From Rhizobium sp. Q54 (lineage in GTDB: Bacteria; Pseudomonadota; Alphaproteobacteria; Micropepsales; Micropepsaceae), in contig CAMAPL010000001.1 of NCBI GenBank assembly GCA_945860165.1, forward strand, positions 124,001 through 188,000: a stretch of DNA of 64,000 nucleotides, in the 5' to 3' direction. Below the pieces are notes generated by a model, which made no database searches, was not told the origin of the DNA, and worked only from the letters and a program-made list of their open reading frames with translations. This document shows positions 52,741 to 62,136 of this stretch, one piece after another. Positions within the stretch are counted from its first letter, which is position 1, and the number at the start of each line of letters is the position of its first letter. A program made the translations under genes and the position numbers.

Positions 52741-53262
52741 TTATATAGTCGTCTCTCGCGCCTGCGGAAGTGGCCCGAAATCGAGGCTGTCGGGAACCCC
52801 ATTTTTAAGGCTCTCCCGGGCGTGCCAGGCATAGGCCGCCAATGTGCGGGCACGTTTGTCCACCTCCGCGCCGCGCCACAGGTTCCGCGCAAGCGCCATC
52901 GCCAATTCGCTTTCATCCTTGGCCTGCCCATAGACGCTCAACCGGCCATAAAATGCGTCCGCGAAAGCCTTCATTTTTCGGCTCAGGCCCATATCGCCTG
53001 CCCCCTGTTCGCGCATTGCTTCGTCGAAACCGATGAAAATGGTGTCGGTCAGGCCCTGCGCTGCCTCATCGTGACCCGAGGTCTTCAGGGCCGTCAGCGC
53101 CAGCCAGGCATGCAGCACCACCATATCGAACCGGCCGTCGATGGTATCCGCCACCGCGAAATCGCGGAAAAACACGGTTTCGCGCGCCTGGGTTATCAGG
53201 CCGTCATACAGGCGCTGGCCTTTCTGCTTGCGCGCCCCGGGTTTCCTGAGCAAATTCAGCAT
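52741..53262 (-). CDS. Ubiquinol-cytochrome c chaperone, CBP3/UQCC1 family
   Basis: 173 aa. It helps assemble cytochrome bc1; the family is shared by alphaproteobacteria and mitochondria. RLYDGLITQARETVFFRDFAVADTIDGRFDMVVLHAWL is characteristic, followed by KAFADAFYGRLSVYGQA and LARNLWRG. The start MLNLLRKPG at 53262 fits. Five bases upstream of yceD; divergent from bamE. Confidence 0.92.
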   Translation of the reverse strand: MLNLLRKPGARKQKGQRLYDGLITQARETVFFRDFAVADTIDGRFDMVVLHAWLALTALKTSGHDEAAQGLTDTIFIGFDEAMREQGAGDMGLSRKMKAFADAFYGRLSVYGQAKDESELAMALARNLWRGAEVDKRARTLAAYAWHARESLKNGVPDSLDFGPLPQARETTI

Positions 53263-53368
53263 GAAACTATCCCTATGGATGGTGGGGACTTGCAACGCCC
53301 CGTCCTAAGACGGTAGCACATCCGCGAAGGCCCTAAAAAAGACAGATCTGCACGTCAAGGTTGAAGTC

Positions 53369-53839
53369 ATGAAACTTGCCCTCATTCCCCTGTCTGTTCT
53401 CGCCCTCCTGATTGCCTGCGCCCCGGTCATCAGCCAGCGCGGCTATCTGCCGGACCCTGCCGGCGAAGCCAGCATAAAGCCGGGCACCGATACCAAGACC
53501 ACGATCCAGTCGCGGATGGGCTACGCCTCCACCACCGCCACCTTCGGCAATGACAGCTGGTATTATATTTCCGCCACCGAGAAGCAGGTCGCCTTCTTCT
53601 CGCCGACTGTGCTTAAGCGCCAGATCCTGGCGGTCTATTTCGACAAGGCCAACAAGGTGACGGGCGTGCGCCGGTTCGGATTGCAGGACGGCAATGTGAT
53701 CTCGTTCGAAAAGCGCGAGACCCCGGCCCGCGGCCGCGAACTGACATTTCTTCAGCAACTGCTGAACGCCACCCCCGGCACCTCGGCCACCCAGATTCGG
53801 GAAACCAATCCGGGCAACGGCGGCGGGCCCGTTCCTTAA
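53369..53839 (+). CDS. bamE: Outer membrane protein assembly factor BamE (SmpA/OmlA)
   Basis: 156 aa lipoprotein of the BAM complex. The signal ends at the lipobox LIAC (Cys 17). The SmpA/OmlA domain follows: GYLPDPAGEASIKPGTDTK, IQSRMGYASTTATFGNDSWYYIS and LAVYFDKANKVTGV. It is 20-30 residues longer than E. coli BamE at the C-terminus. Divergent from cbp3, the usual alphaproteobacterial arrangement. Confidence 0.93.
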   Translation: MKLALIPLSVLALLIACAPVISQRGYLPDPAGEASIKPGTDTKTTIQSRMGYASTTATFGNDSWYYISATEKQVAFFSPTVLKRQILAVYFDKANKVTGVRRFGLQDGNVISFEKRETPARGRELTFLQQLLNATPGTSATQIRETNPGNGGGPVP

Positions 53840-53899
53840 GCGCCTGCGCTGGTCCGAAAATGACGTTACACTCGCCCCAATAACAAACTGGGGCGGGAA

Positions 53900-54159
53900 A
53901 TGAAATTTGCGGCATTTTGCTTTGCGATTTCTTGGACGCTTCTGGCGGCAACGCCGGCCGTGGCCGCGCCCCACCTCCATCCCATGTTTCAGGACCATGC
54001 GGCTCTGCAGCGCGATCAGCCGATCCGCGTCTATGGCTAGCGCCGCGCGGCAGCGAGATCAGCGTGCGGCTGGGCGAATCCCGCACCACGGCGCGCACCG
54101 CGACCAACGGCCAATGGAGCGCGCTGCTGCCGGCGATGCCGGCCGGCGAGTTACGATGA
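53900..54159 (+). pseudogene. Sialate O-acetylesterase-like remnant
   Basis: It starts with a signal peptide (AAFCFAISWTLLAATPAVAA), then HLHPMFQDHAALQRDQPIRVYG and a TAG (54038-54040). In another frame it continues APRGSEISVRLGESR, TARTATNGQWSALLPAMPAG and stops at 54159. The expected join is GW-AP, so TGGG became TAG (one base lost, one changed). Only the N-terminal beta-sandwich is left of a normally 450-650 residue enzyme. It precedes a convergent sulfatase. Confidence 0.75.
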
Positions 54160-54285
54160 ACCCTGTCCTTCCTGCGGTGGGCCAATAAGAGGCGAGCCCT
54201 CTTACGGAGATTCCGGAACCGGTTTCCAATAGTCGGACAAACCGGCCTTGGTAGCTGCGGCGATATTGATGGCGGCCGAAGGACG

Positions 54286-55983
54286 TTACGGCCACTTGGC
54301 CGCCGCATCCATGGCATGGGGCAGCTTGGGGATGCCCGCACCCGCCCAATTCTGGCGCGGCGCTTTCGGAAAGATCATCTTGTTGATCTCAGTCGTCCAG
54401 GGATCCATGAAGCTGCGGCTGGCCCATATGTTCCATTGCGCGGCCAGACTGTAGACTAGGTCCGGCCGGGATGCCGCGATGTCCCTGGTCTCGCTCCTGT
54501 CGGTCGTCATGTCGTACAGGCACCATTGCTGGCCCCAGTTCTGGACCAGCTTCCATTGCCCGCTGCGTATCGCGCGGTTGCCTTCATGTTCGAAAAACAA
54601 GGGTCCGGACCTGTTCCAGGACGTCATGCGGAAGGTGGGCGCAAAGCTTTGGCCTTGCAGCGGCACCAGCTCCTGCCCCTTGTAGGTTTTTGGATATTGC
54701 ACGCCGGTGACTTCCAGCAGCGTGGGCATAACGTCAACCAGATGTCCCATTTCCTTCACATAGCTGCCATTGCGTGACCGATCGATCCCGTTTGGCCAAT
54801 GCACGACCAGCGGTGTGGAAATGCCGCCCTCTCCGACGAAGTGCTTGAAATAGCGGAACGGCGTGTTCTGCAGCGTGGCCCATTCCATCCCCGCCGCGAC
54901 ATAGGAGTCCGGGCTTCCCGGTATCTTGCCTTCCAGTTCGCCATCCGGCCCGGCTTCCGCATTGCCGCCATTGTCGGACATGAAGAGGATCAATGTATTG
55001 TCGATCTCCCCCATGGATTTGAGCGCAGAGACCAGAGTGCCGATCGCCTTGTCCATGCGCGCAACATTCGCGGCATAAATCGCCATGATGGTGTCGAAAT
55101 CGTCCTTCTCCTTGGGAGTGAGCTTGTCCCAATTGTAGGTATTGGGTTCGCGCGGTGGCAAAATTTGGTCCGGCCCGAGAATTCCAAGCGCTTTTTGACG
55201 TTCAAATCGTGCCTGCCGTACCGCGTCCCAGCCGGCCATGTAACGGCCCTTGAAGCGGGCAATGTCTTCCTTGGGCGCCATCAGCGGCGCATGCGCGTTA
55301 ACGAAGGGCAGATAGAAGACGAACGGTTTCTTTTGCCGCCGGGCTTCATGGATATAGCGAATGCCGTAATCGACAAACAGGTCGGCAGAATACCACTGGC
55401 CCTTGCCGACCTGCGGCGCGCTGATGTCGAAAAGCTTGCCGTCGATATAAATGTCCTTGTTGACAGGATTGTTCGTCGTCATGTCGGGGAAATACATGCG
55501 CCCTTGCGGCGAGGCGCAAGACCGATCGAAGCCGCGATTCCACGGACCCACGCCACGCGAGATGCCCAGATGCCACTTGCCGGCCATGGCGGTGAAATAG
55601 CCCGCGTCTTTCAGCAGCTCGGCGAAAGTGACAACCCGATTCATCAATGCCCCGCGAATGCCAGCGGACTCTGGAATGGCGAACTGTTCCAGATGTCCCA
55701 ATCCCGCCTGATGTGGCCAGGCGCCGGTGAGAAGCGAGGCGCGCGATGGGCTGCAGCGGGCGCAATTGTAGAACTGGGTGAATTTGAGGCCGCCCGCGCC
55801 AAGCGCATCAATGTTGGGCGTGGGTATTTCGCCGCCGTAAGAGCTGAAATCCGAATAGCCCACGTCATCCGCCAGAATAACGACGATATTGGGTCTTTTG
55901 GCCTGCGCGATGGCGCTTCCTGCGGCCCCTAATAAGGCCATCGCCGCTGAACTTGCCAGAAGCGCCCTGCGTGTCATTCCCAT
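54286..55983 (-). CDS. Exported arylsulfatase-type sulfatase
   Basis: 565 aa. A twin-arginine-like signal (MTRRALLASSAAMALLGAAG) indicates export. PNIVVILADDVGYSDFSSYGG provides metal-binding Asp residues. The formylglycine motif C-S-P-S-R lies at 77-81 (CARCSPSRASLLTG), with GKWHLG downstream (KW-x-L-G) and LFMSDNGGNAE near the C-terminal metal site. Predicted to hydrolyse sulfate esters in the periplasm. Seventeen bases downstream of a formylglycine-generating enzyme that would activate the Cys. Confidence 0.93.
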   Translation of the reverse strand: MGMTRRALLASSAAMALLGAAGSAIAQAKRPNIVVILADDVGYSDFSSYGGEIPTPNIDALGAGGLKFTQFYNCARCSPSRASLLTGAWPHQAGLGHLEQFAIPESAGIRGALMNRVVTFAELLKDAGYFTAMAGKWHLGISRGVGPWNRGFDRSCASPQGRMYFPDMTTNNPVNKDIYIDGKLFDISAPQVGKGQWYSADLFVDYGIRYIHEARRQKKPFVFYLPFVNAHAPLMAPKEDIARFKGRYMAGWDAVRQARFERQKALGILGPDQILPPREPNTYNWDKLTPKEKDDFDTIMAIYAANVARMDKAIGTLVSALKSMGEIDNTLILFMSDNGGNAEAGPDGELEGKIPGSPDSYVAAGMEWATLQNTPFRYFKHFVGEGGISTPLVVHWPNGIDRSRNGSYVKEMGHLVDVMPTLLEVTGVQYPKTYKGQELVPLQGQSFAPTFRMTSWNRSGPLFFEHEGNRAIRSGQWKLVQNWGQQWCLYDMTTDRSETRDIAASRPDLVYSLAAQWNIWASRSFMDPWTTEINKMIFPKAPRQNWAGAGIPKLPHAMDAAAKWP

Positions 55984-56000
55984 GATGCTTCTTCTTTTTG

Positions 56001-56981
56001 TTATGCGGATTCGCGCAGCACGCAGCGAAACCCGATATGGCTTGTTGAACTGTCAACCATCTGTGGCGACCGCGCCGCGGGCCGGTACCTGCGGCAATAG
56101 GTTGGGGCACAAAGATGCGAACCGCCTTTAATGACTTTCCGGCCGATCCGCACCTGCGGCATGGCAGGATCGAGGCTGCCGCCGGAGGTGCCGCCGCGCG
56201 GATTGTCCATGACACAGCAGGGACTGGACGGCGCGACATGCAAGTCCCACCAATCATCCGTCCACTCCCATACATTTCCGATCATGTCGTAGAGGCCGTG
56301 GCCATTGGACGGGAAGGACCGCACCGGAACGGTCCTGTAGCCGCCGTCCTCGCGCAGGTTGCTGTAGGGGAAATGCCCGCGCCAATAATTCGCCAGAACG
56401 CGCCCATCGGGATTGAGTTCGTCGCCCCAGCCATAGTCCACGCCCGACAGCCCTCCCCGCGCCGCATACTCCCACTCCGCTTCCGTGGGCAGAGATTTTC
56501 CGGCCCAGTTCGCGTAGGCCAGCGCATCGGCTTGAGCGACATGAACCACGGGATGATCCATCAACGCATCGAGGGAGCTGCCCGCGCCGGTGGGATGCCG
56601 CCAATCGGCGCCAGCACGGAAAAACCACCAGCGCGCGGGATCGTTCAACGGCACAGCACCCGCCGTCCGCTCGAAAACCAGCGAGCCCGCGCGCGCCAGA
56701 TCAGGATTGAGGCCGGGGTAGTCGGCAGGATCGGGCGGGATTTCCGCCAGCGTGCGGTGCCCTGTGGCGTCCACGAATTGGGAAAATTCGCGGTTCGTCA
56801 CCGGACAGGTATCAATCCAGAAGGCAGAAACGCGAACATTTCGCGCGGGCCGCTCCTCGGGATAAAAACGGTCCGATCCCATCAGGAACACGCCGCCTTC
56901 CATCTGCCGCATCCCCTGCGTTCGGCTTGTCTCTTCTTGGGTTGCAAGCATGGCTTCAGGCTGACCGAGGTTTAGCGGCAT
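56001..56981 (-). CDS. Formylglycine-generating enzyme (SUMF1/FGE family)
   Basis: 326 aa. Oxidises the sulfatase active-site Cys to formylglycine. MEGGVFLMGSDRFYPEERPARNVRV at the N-terminus, SLPTEAEWEYAARGG, GNVWEWTDDWW and the ending GGSHLCAPTYCRRYRPAAR. The Cys pair C291/C296 corresponds to the copper-binding active site of aerobic FGE. No signal peptide is visible. It directly precedes the sulfatase, so the pair is a self-contained maturation unit. Confidence 0.93.
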   Translation of the reverse strand: MPLNLGQPEAMLATQEETSRTQGMRQMEGGVFLMGSDRFYPEERPARNVRVSAFWIDTCPVTNREFSQFVDATGHRTLAEIPPDPADYPGLNPDLARAGSLVFERTAGAVPLNDPARWWFFRAGADWRHPTGAGSSLDALMDHPVVHVAQADALAYANWAGKSLPTEAEWEYAARGGLSGVDYGWGDELNPDGRVLANYWRGHFPYSNLREDGGYRTVPVRSFPSNGHGLYDMIGNVWEWTDDWWDLHVAPSSPCCVMDNPRGGTSGGSLDPAMPQVRIGRKVIKGGSHLCAPTYCRRYRPAARSPQMVDSSTSHIGFRCVLRESA

Positions 56982-57046
56982 GCGACCCTATAGCAGGGAC
57001 GCGCTATGATCCAGAGGGCGCGAGACTAGCGCTGACATCCCACCAT

Positions 57047-57077
57047 GAAAAAAGGCGCGGGGATAAGCCCGCGCCTT
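57047..57077 (-). terminator. Rho-independent terminator of hppA
   Basis: AAGGCGCGGG and CCCGCGCCTT form a ten-base stem around GATAAG. On the minus strand it is followed by a T-run (AAAAAA at 57048-57053 on the plus strand), 22 bases after the hppA stop. Confidence 0.9.
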
Positions 57078-57098
57078 CTTCATTTTTACGTGTTCAGA

Positions 57099-59219
57099 TC
57101 ACAGATGGGCGAGAACCGCGAGCAGCAGAAGCGCCACGATATTGGTGATCTTGATCATCGGATTGACCGCCGGACCAGCGGTATCCTTGTAGGGATCGCC
57201 GACCGTGTCGCCCGTCACCGCGGCCTTGTGGGCTTCTGAACCCTTGCCGCCGTGATGGCCGTCCTCGATATACTTCTTGGCATTGTCCCATGCACCACCA
57301 CCGGAGGTCATTGAGATTGCCACGAAGAGACCAGTGACGATCACACCCATCAGCATGGCGCCCAGGGCGTTGAACGCCTGCGTCTTGCCCGCGATGGCGT
57401 TCACCAGCACGAACAGCACGATGGGCGAGAACACCGGTAGCATGGACGGGATAACCATTTCCTTGATGGCGGCCTTGGTCAGCAGGTCGACGGCCCGGGC
57501 ATAGTCAGGCTTCTGCGTGCCCTGCATGATGCCTGGCATTTCGCGGAACTGCTTGCGCACCTCCTCGACCACCGCACCGGCCGCTCGGCCCACCGCCGTC
57601 ATCGCCATGCCGCCGAACAAGTAGGGCAGCAGGCCGCCGAAGAACAGGCCCACCACCACCCACGGATCAGCAAGGCTGAAGGTCGGCGGCGTGAAGTCCG
57701 CGAAGAAACCGGTCCCCTGGGCCGCAAAGTGCTTCAGGTCCTCGGTATAGGCCGCGAACAGCACCAGCGCGCCCAGACCGGCGGACCCGATGGCGTAGCC
57801 CTTGGTTACTGCCTTGGTAGTGTTCCCCACCGCATCCAGCGCATCGGTGGTCTTGCGGACATCGCCCTCAAGACCGGCCATTTCGGCGATGCCGCCGGCA
57901 TTGTCGGTGACAGGACCGAAGGCATCCAGCGCCACGACCATGCCCGCCAGCGACAGCATGGTCGAAACCGCGATGGCGATTCCGAACAGGCCTGCCAGCA
58001 TATAGGTCACGACGATGCCGGCACAAATCACCAGCGCCGGAAGGGCGGTGGATTCCATGCTGATTGCCAGGCCCTGGATCACGTTGGTGCCGTGACCGGT
58101 GACCGAGGATTTTGCGATGGACTGCACCGGGCGGAAATTGGTGCCGGTATAGTATTCGGTGATCCAGATCAGCAGACCCGTGACGACCAGCCCAACGATG
58201 CCGCAGTAGAACAGCGTCACGCCGGTATAGGTCATGCTACCACTGCTGATCTCGTTGTTCAGTCCGATCATCCAGTCGGTGAGCGGCCACAGGCCGATCA
58301 GCGACAGGACCACGGTGGCGATCACGCCCTTGTAGAGCGCGCCCATGATGTTGTTGGACTTGCCCAAACGCACGAAGAATGTGCCGATGATCGAGGTCAC
58401 GATGCTCATGCCCGCAATGGCCAGCGGATAGATCATCAGCTGGGCTTTGAGGTCGCCCGTGAAATAGATCGAGGCCAGCACCATGGTCGCCACGGTGGTC
58501 ACGGCGAAGGTTTCGAACAGGTCGGCCGCCATGCCGGCGCAGTCGCCGACATTGTCGCCCACATTATCGGCGATGGTGGCGGGATTGCGGGGGTCATCTT
58601 CGGGAATGCCCGCTTCGACCTTGCCCACCATGTCGCCGCCGACATCCGCACCCTTGGTGAAGATGCCGCCGCCAAGACGCGCAAATATCGAGATCAGCGA
58701 AGCGCCGAAGCCCAGGCCCACCAGGCTGTCCACTATGACGCGGTTCTGTTCCGGAACGTCCAACGCCAGGCCCAGTCCCATGGTCAAAAACGTGTAATAA
58801 CCCGCCACCGCCAGCAGGCCGAGGCCCACCACTAGCATGCCGGTCACCGCGCCGGCCCGGAACGCAACCGAAAGACCGGCCGCCAGGCCGGTGCGTGCGG
58901 CTTCCGCGGTGCGCACATTGGCGCGCACCGACACATACATGCCGACATAGCCGGCTGCGCCCGACAGCGCCGCGCCGATTAGGAAGCCCAGGGCGACCTG
59001 CCAGCCCAGAACGATCCAGGCCAGGACAAAGATCACCGCGCCGACAATGGCGATGGTGGTGTACTGGCGATTGAGGTATGCACGCGCGCCTTCCTGGATG
59101 GCGGCGGCGATTTCCTGCATCCGGGCATTGCCGGCCGGAAGGGCCAGCACGGCGCGGATCGTCCAGAGGCCATACAGCAGCGCCAGCACGCCGCAGCCCA
59201 ATATGAGTTGTAATTCCAT
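57099..59219 (-). CDS. hppA: Membrane-bound proton-translocating pyrophosphatase, K+-independent
   Basis: 706 aa, about 16 membrane helices. It couples pyrophosphate hydrolysis to proton pumping. Catalytic loops [20 protein letters not shown] and [20 protein letters not shown] are intact. [20 protein letters not shown] carries Lys where K+-dependent enzymes have Ala, so this is the K+-independent form as in Rhodospirillum. The start MELQLILG at 59219 is chosen; an open stretch upstream has no family match. Confidence 0.96.
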   Translation of the reverse strand: MELQLILGCGVLALLYGLWTIRAVLALPAGNARMQEIAAAIQEGARAYLNRQYTTIAIVGAVIFVLAWIVLGWQVALGFLIGAALSGAAGYVGMYVSVRANVRTAEAARTGLAAGLSVAFRAGAVTGMLVVGLGLLAVAGYYTFLTMGLGLALDVPEQNRVIVDSLVGLGFGASLISIFARLGGGIFTKGADVGGDMVGKVEAGIPEDDPRNPATIADNVGDNVGDCAGMAADLFETFAVTTVATMVLASIYFTGDLKAQLMIYPLAIAGMSIVTSIIGTFFVRLGKSNNIMGALYKGVIATVVLSLIGLWPLTDWMIGLNNEISSGSMTYTGVTLFYCGIVGLVVTGLLIWITEYYTGTNFRPVQSIAKSSVTGHGTNVIQGLAISMESTALPALVICAGIVVTYMLAGLFGIAIAVSTMLSLAGMVVALDAFGPVTDNAGGIAEMAGLEGDVRKTTDALDAVGNTTKAVTKGYAIGSAGLGALVLFAAYTEDLKHFAAQGTGFFADFTPPTFSLADPWVVVGLFFGGLLPYLFGGMAMTAVGRAAGAVVEEVRKQFREMPGIMQGTQKPDYARAVDLLTKAAIKEMVIPSMLPVFSPIVLFVLVNAIAGKTQAFNALGAMLMGVIVTGLFVAISMTSGGGAWDNAKKYIEDGHHGGKGSEAHKAAVTGDTVGDPYKDTAGPAVNPMIKITNIVALLLLAVLAHL

Positions 59220-59405
59220 GATTATCCCCTTCGAGTTTCGTATGCGGGTCGGACAAGCCTCCCCCATCGAATGTGAGGATGGGCTGCAAGCCGATCCCCA
59301 TGGCCGGGGCCCCATCATGTAAGGCTGATGGGACTCGCCGCTTCAAGGGCGGGCAAAGACTGCCAAAAGCCAACTACCGAGGCAACCGCCTCAAGCGACT
59401 AAAAA
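59220..59405. other. Upstream region of hppA, no gene seen
   Basis: About 186 bases between hppA and the FliL-like remnant. It should hold the hppA promoter, but no convincing -35/-10 pair is visible. Confidence 0.4.
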
Positions 59406-59945
59406 TCAGCTTTCGCAGCGCGATTTCACGGGATTCTTCGGCAGGGGCGCACCGTGGGGGGCGGCCGCGTCCGCCGGGCTGTGCAGCCCCGGGGTCTGGA
59501 CCGGCCGCAGCTCGGCGATCTGGACGGTGCAGACGATGATCTGTTTTACCTTGCCCGCGCCCATCACCTTGCGGGCGTCGGCCAGCATCCGCGCCTCGAT
59601 GCCGGCAAGGTCCACCTTCTCCCGATCTTCGGCGGTGGTGACGCTGGCGCTGTTCACGTCGCGCACCATGATGTCCTAGATGAAGGGCAGTTTCTCAAGC
59701 ACATCGGTGACGACGCCTTCCGACGTCGCGGTCAAGCGGGACGAGATATAGGCATAGCCGGTGAGCTTGCCCGCTTAATTGGTCAACAGCGCCATCAGGA
59801 ACGGCATGACAACATTGGTGCCAGGCCTGCCGCCCTTCTTGGCTTCGTGGCCGGTGTTCTTCTTGTGGGCTGCGGGCGCGCCATGCTCCGCCGCCATGGC
59901 AGTTACAGCCATTGCCAGAAACGCCAGAATTGCCGCCTTGCGCAT
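59406..59945 (-). pseudogene. FliL-like exported protein, two in-frame stops
   Basis: A 180-codon frame with signal peptide (MRKAAILAFLAMAVTAMAA), then PGTNVVMPFLMALLTN, stop TAA (59775-59777), AGKLTGYAYISSRLTATSEGV, LEKLPFI, stop TAG (59676-59678), DIMVRDVNSASVTTAEDREKV, and MGAGKVKQIIVCTVQIAELRP to the end. CAA to TAA (TNQAGKL) and CAG to TAG (FIQDIM) are the likely changes. It resembles hypothetical FliL-like proteins of alphaproteobacteria, often near thiL. Function unknown; not a flagellar cluster. Confidence 0.7.
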
Positions 59946-59979
59946 GCCTGCAATCTGACAAAACAGGGTTAGCGAATAG

Positions 59980-60903
59980 TTAAAAATGCCGATAACCCAG
60001 CTTGGGCACAGCAATCTCCTTGCCGTGCAGGGTCAGGCTGACGCCCAAACCCGCTTCGACTTTTCCAATACCAGTGAACGGTCCATCCAGGCCGGGCGGC
60101 CCCGTAAAGGCGATTTGGTAATCGTCGCCTGCGGTGACCGCGCGGAGCAGTGTGTTTTCACCCCATAAAGCTCTTAGCGGCGCAGACAGCGGAACGCGCT
60201 CGCCTTCCACGATAATGCGCACCCCGGAGGCCACCGCGACATGGCCAAGATCGGCGATCAATCCATCGGACACATCCACGCTGGCATGGGCGATATCGCG
60301 CAAGGCGGAGGCGAAGCGCACCGGCGGCTCCGGCACCCGATAGCGCGCGATCAGGGAAACACGATCCGCTTCCGGTAAACTGTGGATCTCGCGGCGGAAG
60401 ATCGCCAGCCCACCACCGGATTCGCCGATGCTGCCGGTGACATAGACATGATCGCCAACGCATGCACCGCAGCGACGGATCATCTTGCCGTGCGGCAGAA
60501 AGCCGAAGGCGGTCACCGCAATGCAAAGCGGCCCGTCGGTAACGCCGGTGTCGCCGCCCAGCAAGCTGACACCGTACTGTTTCTGGTCTGCCGCCAGGCC
60601 TTCGGCAAAGCCCGCCAGCCAGTCGGGCGTCACGGTATGCGGCAGCGACAGGCCCAGCAGATAGTGCGCCGGCACCGCCCCCTTGGCGGCGAGGTCGGAC
60701 AGGCTCACCCGCAGCGCCTTGCGCGCAATGGTAGACGACGGATCGAAGCCGAAGAAATCCACTCCTTCGGTGATGGTATCAGTGGTCACCAGCAGATCGT
60801 CGCCGGTTTGCCGCGGTAACAGAGCGACGTCATCGGTCAGGCCGAAGGCGCCCTCACCGGCCAGCGGCGCGAAGTATTTTGCGATAAGGCCGAATTCATC
60901 CAT
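59980..60903 (-). CDS. thiL: Thiamine-monophosphate kinase
   Basis: 307 aa, ATP-dependent phosphorylation of thiamine phosphate to thiamine diphosphate. FGLTDDVALLPRQTGDDLLVTTDTITEGVDFF, SDLAAKGAVPAHYLLGL and VDVSDGLIADLGHVA are the AIRS/ThiL metal and nucleotide segments. Normal length. In the usual order after nusB, but an aldolase gene lies between. No TPP riboswitch upstream was seen. Confidence 0.95.
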   Translation of the reverse strand: MDEFGLIAKYFAPLAGEGAFGLTDDVALLPRQTGDDLLVTTDTITEGVDFFGFDPSSTIARKALRVSLSDLAAKGAVPAHYLLGLSLPHTVTPDWLAGFAEGLAADQKQYGVSLLGGDTGVTDGPLCIAVTAFGFLPHGKMIRRCGACVGDHVYVTGSIGESGGGLAIFRREIHSLPEADRVSLIARYRVPEPPVRFASALRDIAHASVDVSDGLIADLGHVAVASGVRIIVEGERVPLSAPLRALWGENTLLRAVTAGDDYQIAFTGPPGLDGPFTGIGKVEAGLGVSLTLHGKEIAVPKLGYRHF

Positions 60904-60969
60904 CGCCGCAGACTAAAGCAAAAAGCGCGGCAGCTAAAGCCGCCGCACCCTGTACCTGCAATACCACGA

Positions 60970-62064
60970 TCAAACCGGCATTTTGCGTTTGCTGTGCTCG
61001 CGGCCCTGAATGGCGGTGGCCTCGTTGCCGGAGATCATCATCGCGCCATCCTTGATCTGCTGGACGATGTTGTTATGACCCGGCTCGGCATCGGCGGCGT
61101 TGAGGAACTTGACATTGTTCTTCTTGCACGCCGCCAGAACCTGCTGACGCACCGCTTCCATGTTGGGCAGGGCCGAAATGTCTTCCACCACCTTGCCTTG
61201 GGCGTCGCGCACCACAGGATGGCCAGAAAGCCCGCCATCGGTGACGCCGTTATAGCCGTTGAGCCAGAGATTGTGATCGCCCGGACCCCATTCCGCCATC
61301 GCCATGCCCGGAATGGCCAATGTCATGGCCATGGTCTTGTCGGCATAGGTGTCCTCGATCTTGACGCCGAAGATGAGTTCGCCGCGCGGATTGAGCGGCC
61401 AGAGATCGGCGATGTGCTGATAGGTGCCACCCGAAACGCCCCAGATATTGGCGGCATAGCTGGCGCTGTTGCCGCGCAGGCCCTGCATGCGGACTTTGCC
61501 GGTCAGGCCGGGCGTGTCCAGGAAAGGATAACGGCAGCCCATATGCATATAGGTCTCGATCGCGCGCGGGTCGCGGGCGTGGCAGATGTGAATACCCATC
61601 ACGCCGGTGCAGAGAATTTGTTCCAGCACCCAGGTGTTGGCGCGGGCATAGGCTTCGTCCAGGCCAATAATCGGCGGGCAGACAAAGACAGTGGGAAATT
61701 TGTGGCCCGAGGCGGTGCCGCCGCCATCCTTGATGCCGCGCATGAATTCGCGCAATTCCTTCAGGTCAAAGCAGCCATGCTCCATTTCGTAATTGATTGC
61801 GTCCGCCCAGGTCTTGCACATCCGCTTGCCCTGTTCGTAGGGGTCGACACCGGGGCCGACACCGGCGCCGGTGTAATAGATGGGCTGGCCGTCTTCCCAC
61901 AGCTCGATACACTTGTTGAGACGGCGCGGCTTGTAGTTGCGGTCAACCAGCGACGGCTGCTTGCCGGAGTTGACCGGGCGCGGCTGCGCCAAAGCGGCGG
62001 TCGCGGCAACGCCGACGCCGATGGCGGCGCCCGCCAGCAGAAAATCGCGCTTCTTGATGTCCAT
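60970..62064 (-). CDS. Exported HpcH/HpaI-family aldolase-like protein
   Basis: 364 aa. The N-terminus KKRDFLLAGAAIGVGVAATAALA looks like a Tat signal with one Lys in the twin-Arg motif. The body resembles the HpcH/HpaI aldolase and citrate lyase beta group: CPPIIGLDEAYARANTW, ILCTGVMGIHICHARDPRAIET, WGVSGGTYQHIADLW and IFGVKIEDTYADKTM. These normally cleave or form C-C bonds in 2-oxo acids. An exported member is uncommon, and several Cys and changes leave its reaction open. It interrupts the usual nusB-thiL neighbourhood. Confidence 0.75.
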   Translation of the reverse strand: MDIKKRDFLLAGAAIGVGVAATAALAQPRPVNSGKQPSLVDRNYKPRRLNKCIELWEDGQPIYYTGAGVGPGVDPYEQGKRMCKTWADAINYEMEHGCFDLKELREFMRGIKDGGGTASGHKFPTVFVCPPIIGLDEAYARANTWVLEQILCTGVMGIHICHARDPRAIETYMHMGCRYPFLDTPGLTGKVRMQGLRGNSASYAANIWGVSGGTYQHIADLWPLNPRGELIFGVKIEDTYADKTMAMTLAIPGMAMAEWGPGDHNLWLNGYNGVTDGGLSGHPVVRDAQGKVVEDISALPNMEAVRQQVLAACKKNNVKFLNAADAEPGHNNIVQQIKDGAMMISGNEATAIQGREHSKRKMPV

Positions 62065-62136
62065 GTGCGCCCCCTCAGCGTTTGATTTTGAGGGATGCTC
62101 GCATGGCCCTGAGAGCGCTAGCAAGCCACGAGCCGT

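Noticed and set aside
11313-59945. Reassignment of TAG to an amino acid
   Set aside because: Many intact genes here end in TAG (ygfZ, phrB, the POT transporter, the response regulator, the kinase, fabH and others), and the residues expected at the internal TAGs differ (Trp, Gln).
59406-59945. Flagellar FliL in a motility cluster
   Set aside because: Similarity is loose, no flagellar gene is nearby, and thiL and hppA are the neighbours.
59980-60969. TPP riboswitch upstream of thiL
   Set aside because: No conserved thi-box sequence or matching stems were seen in the short upstream gap.
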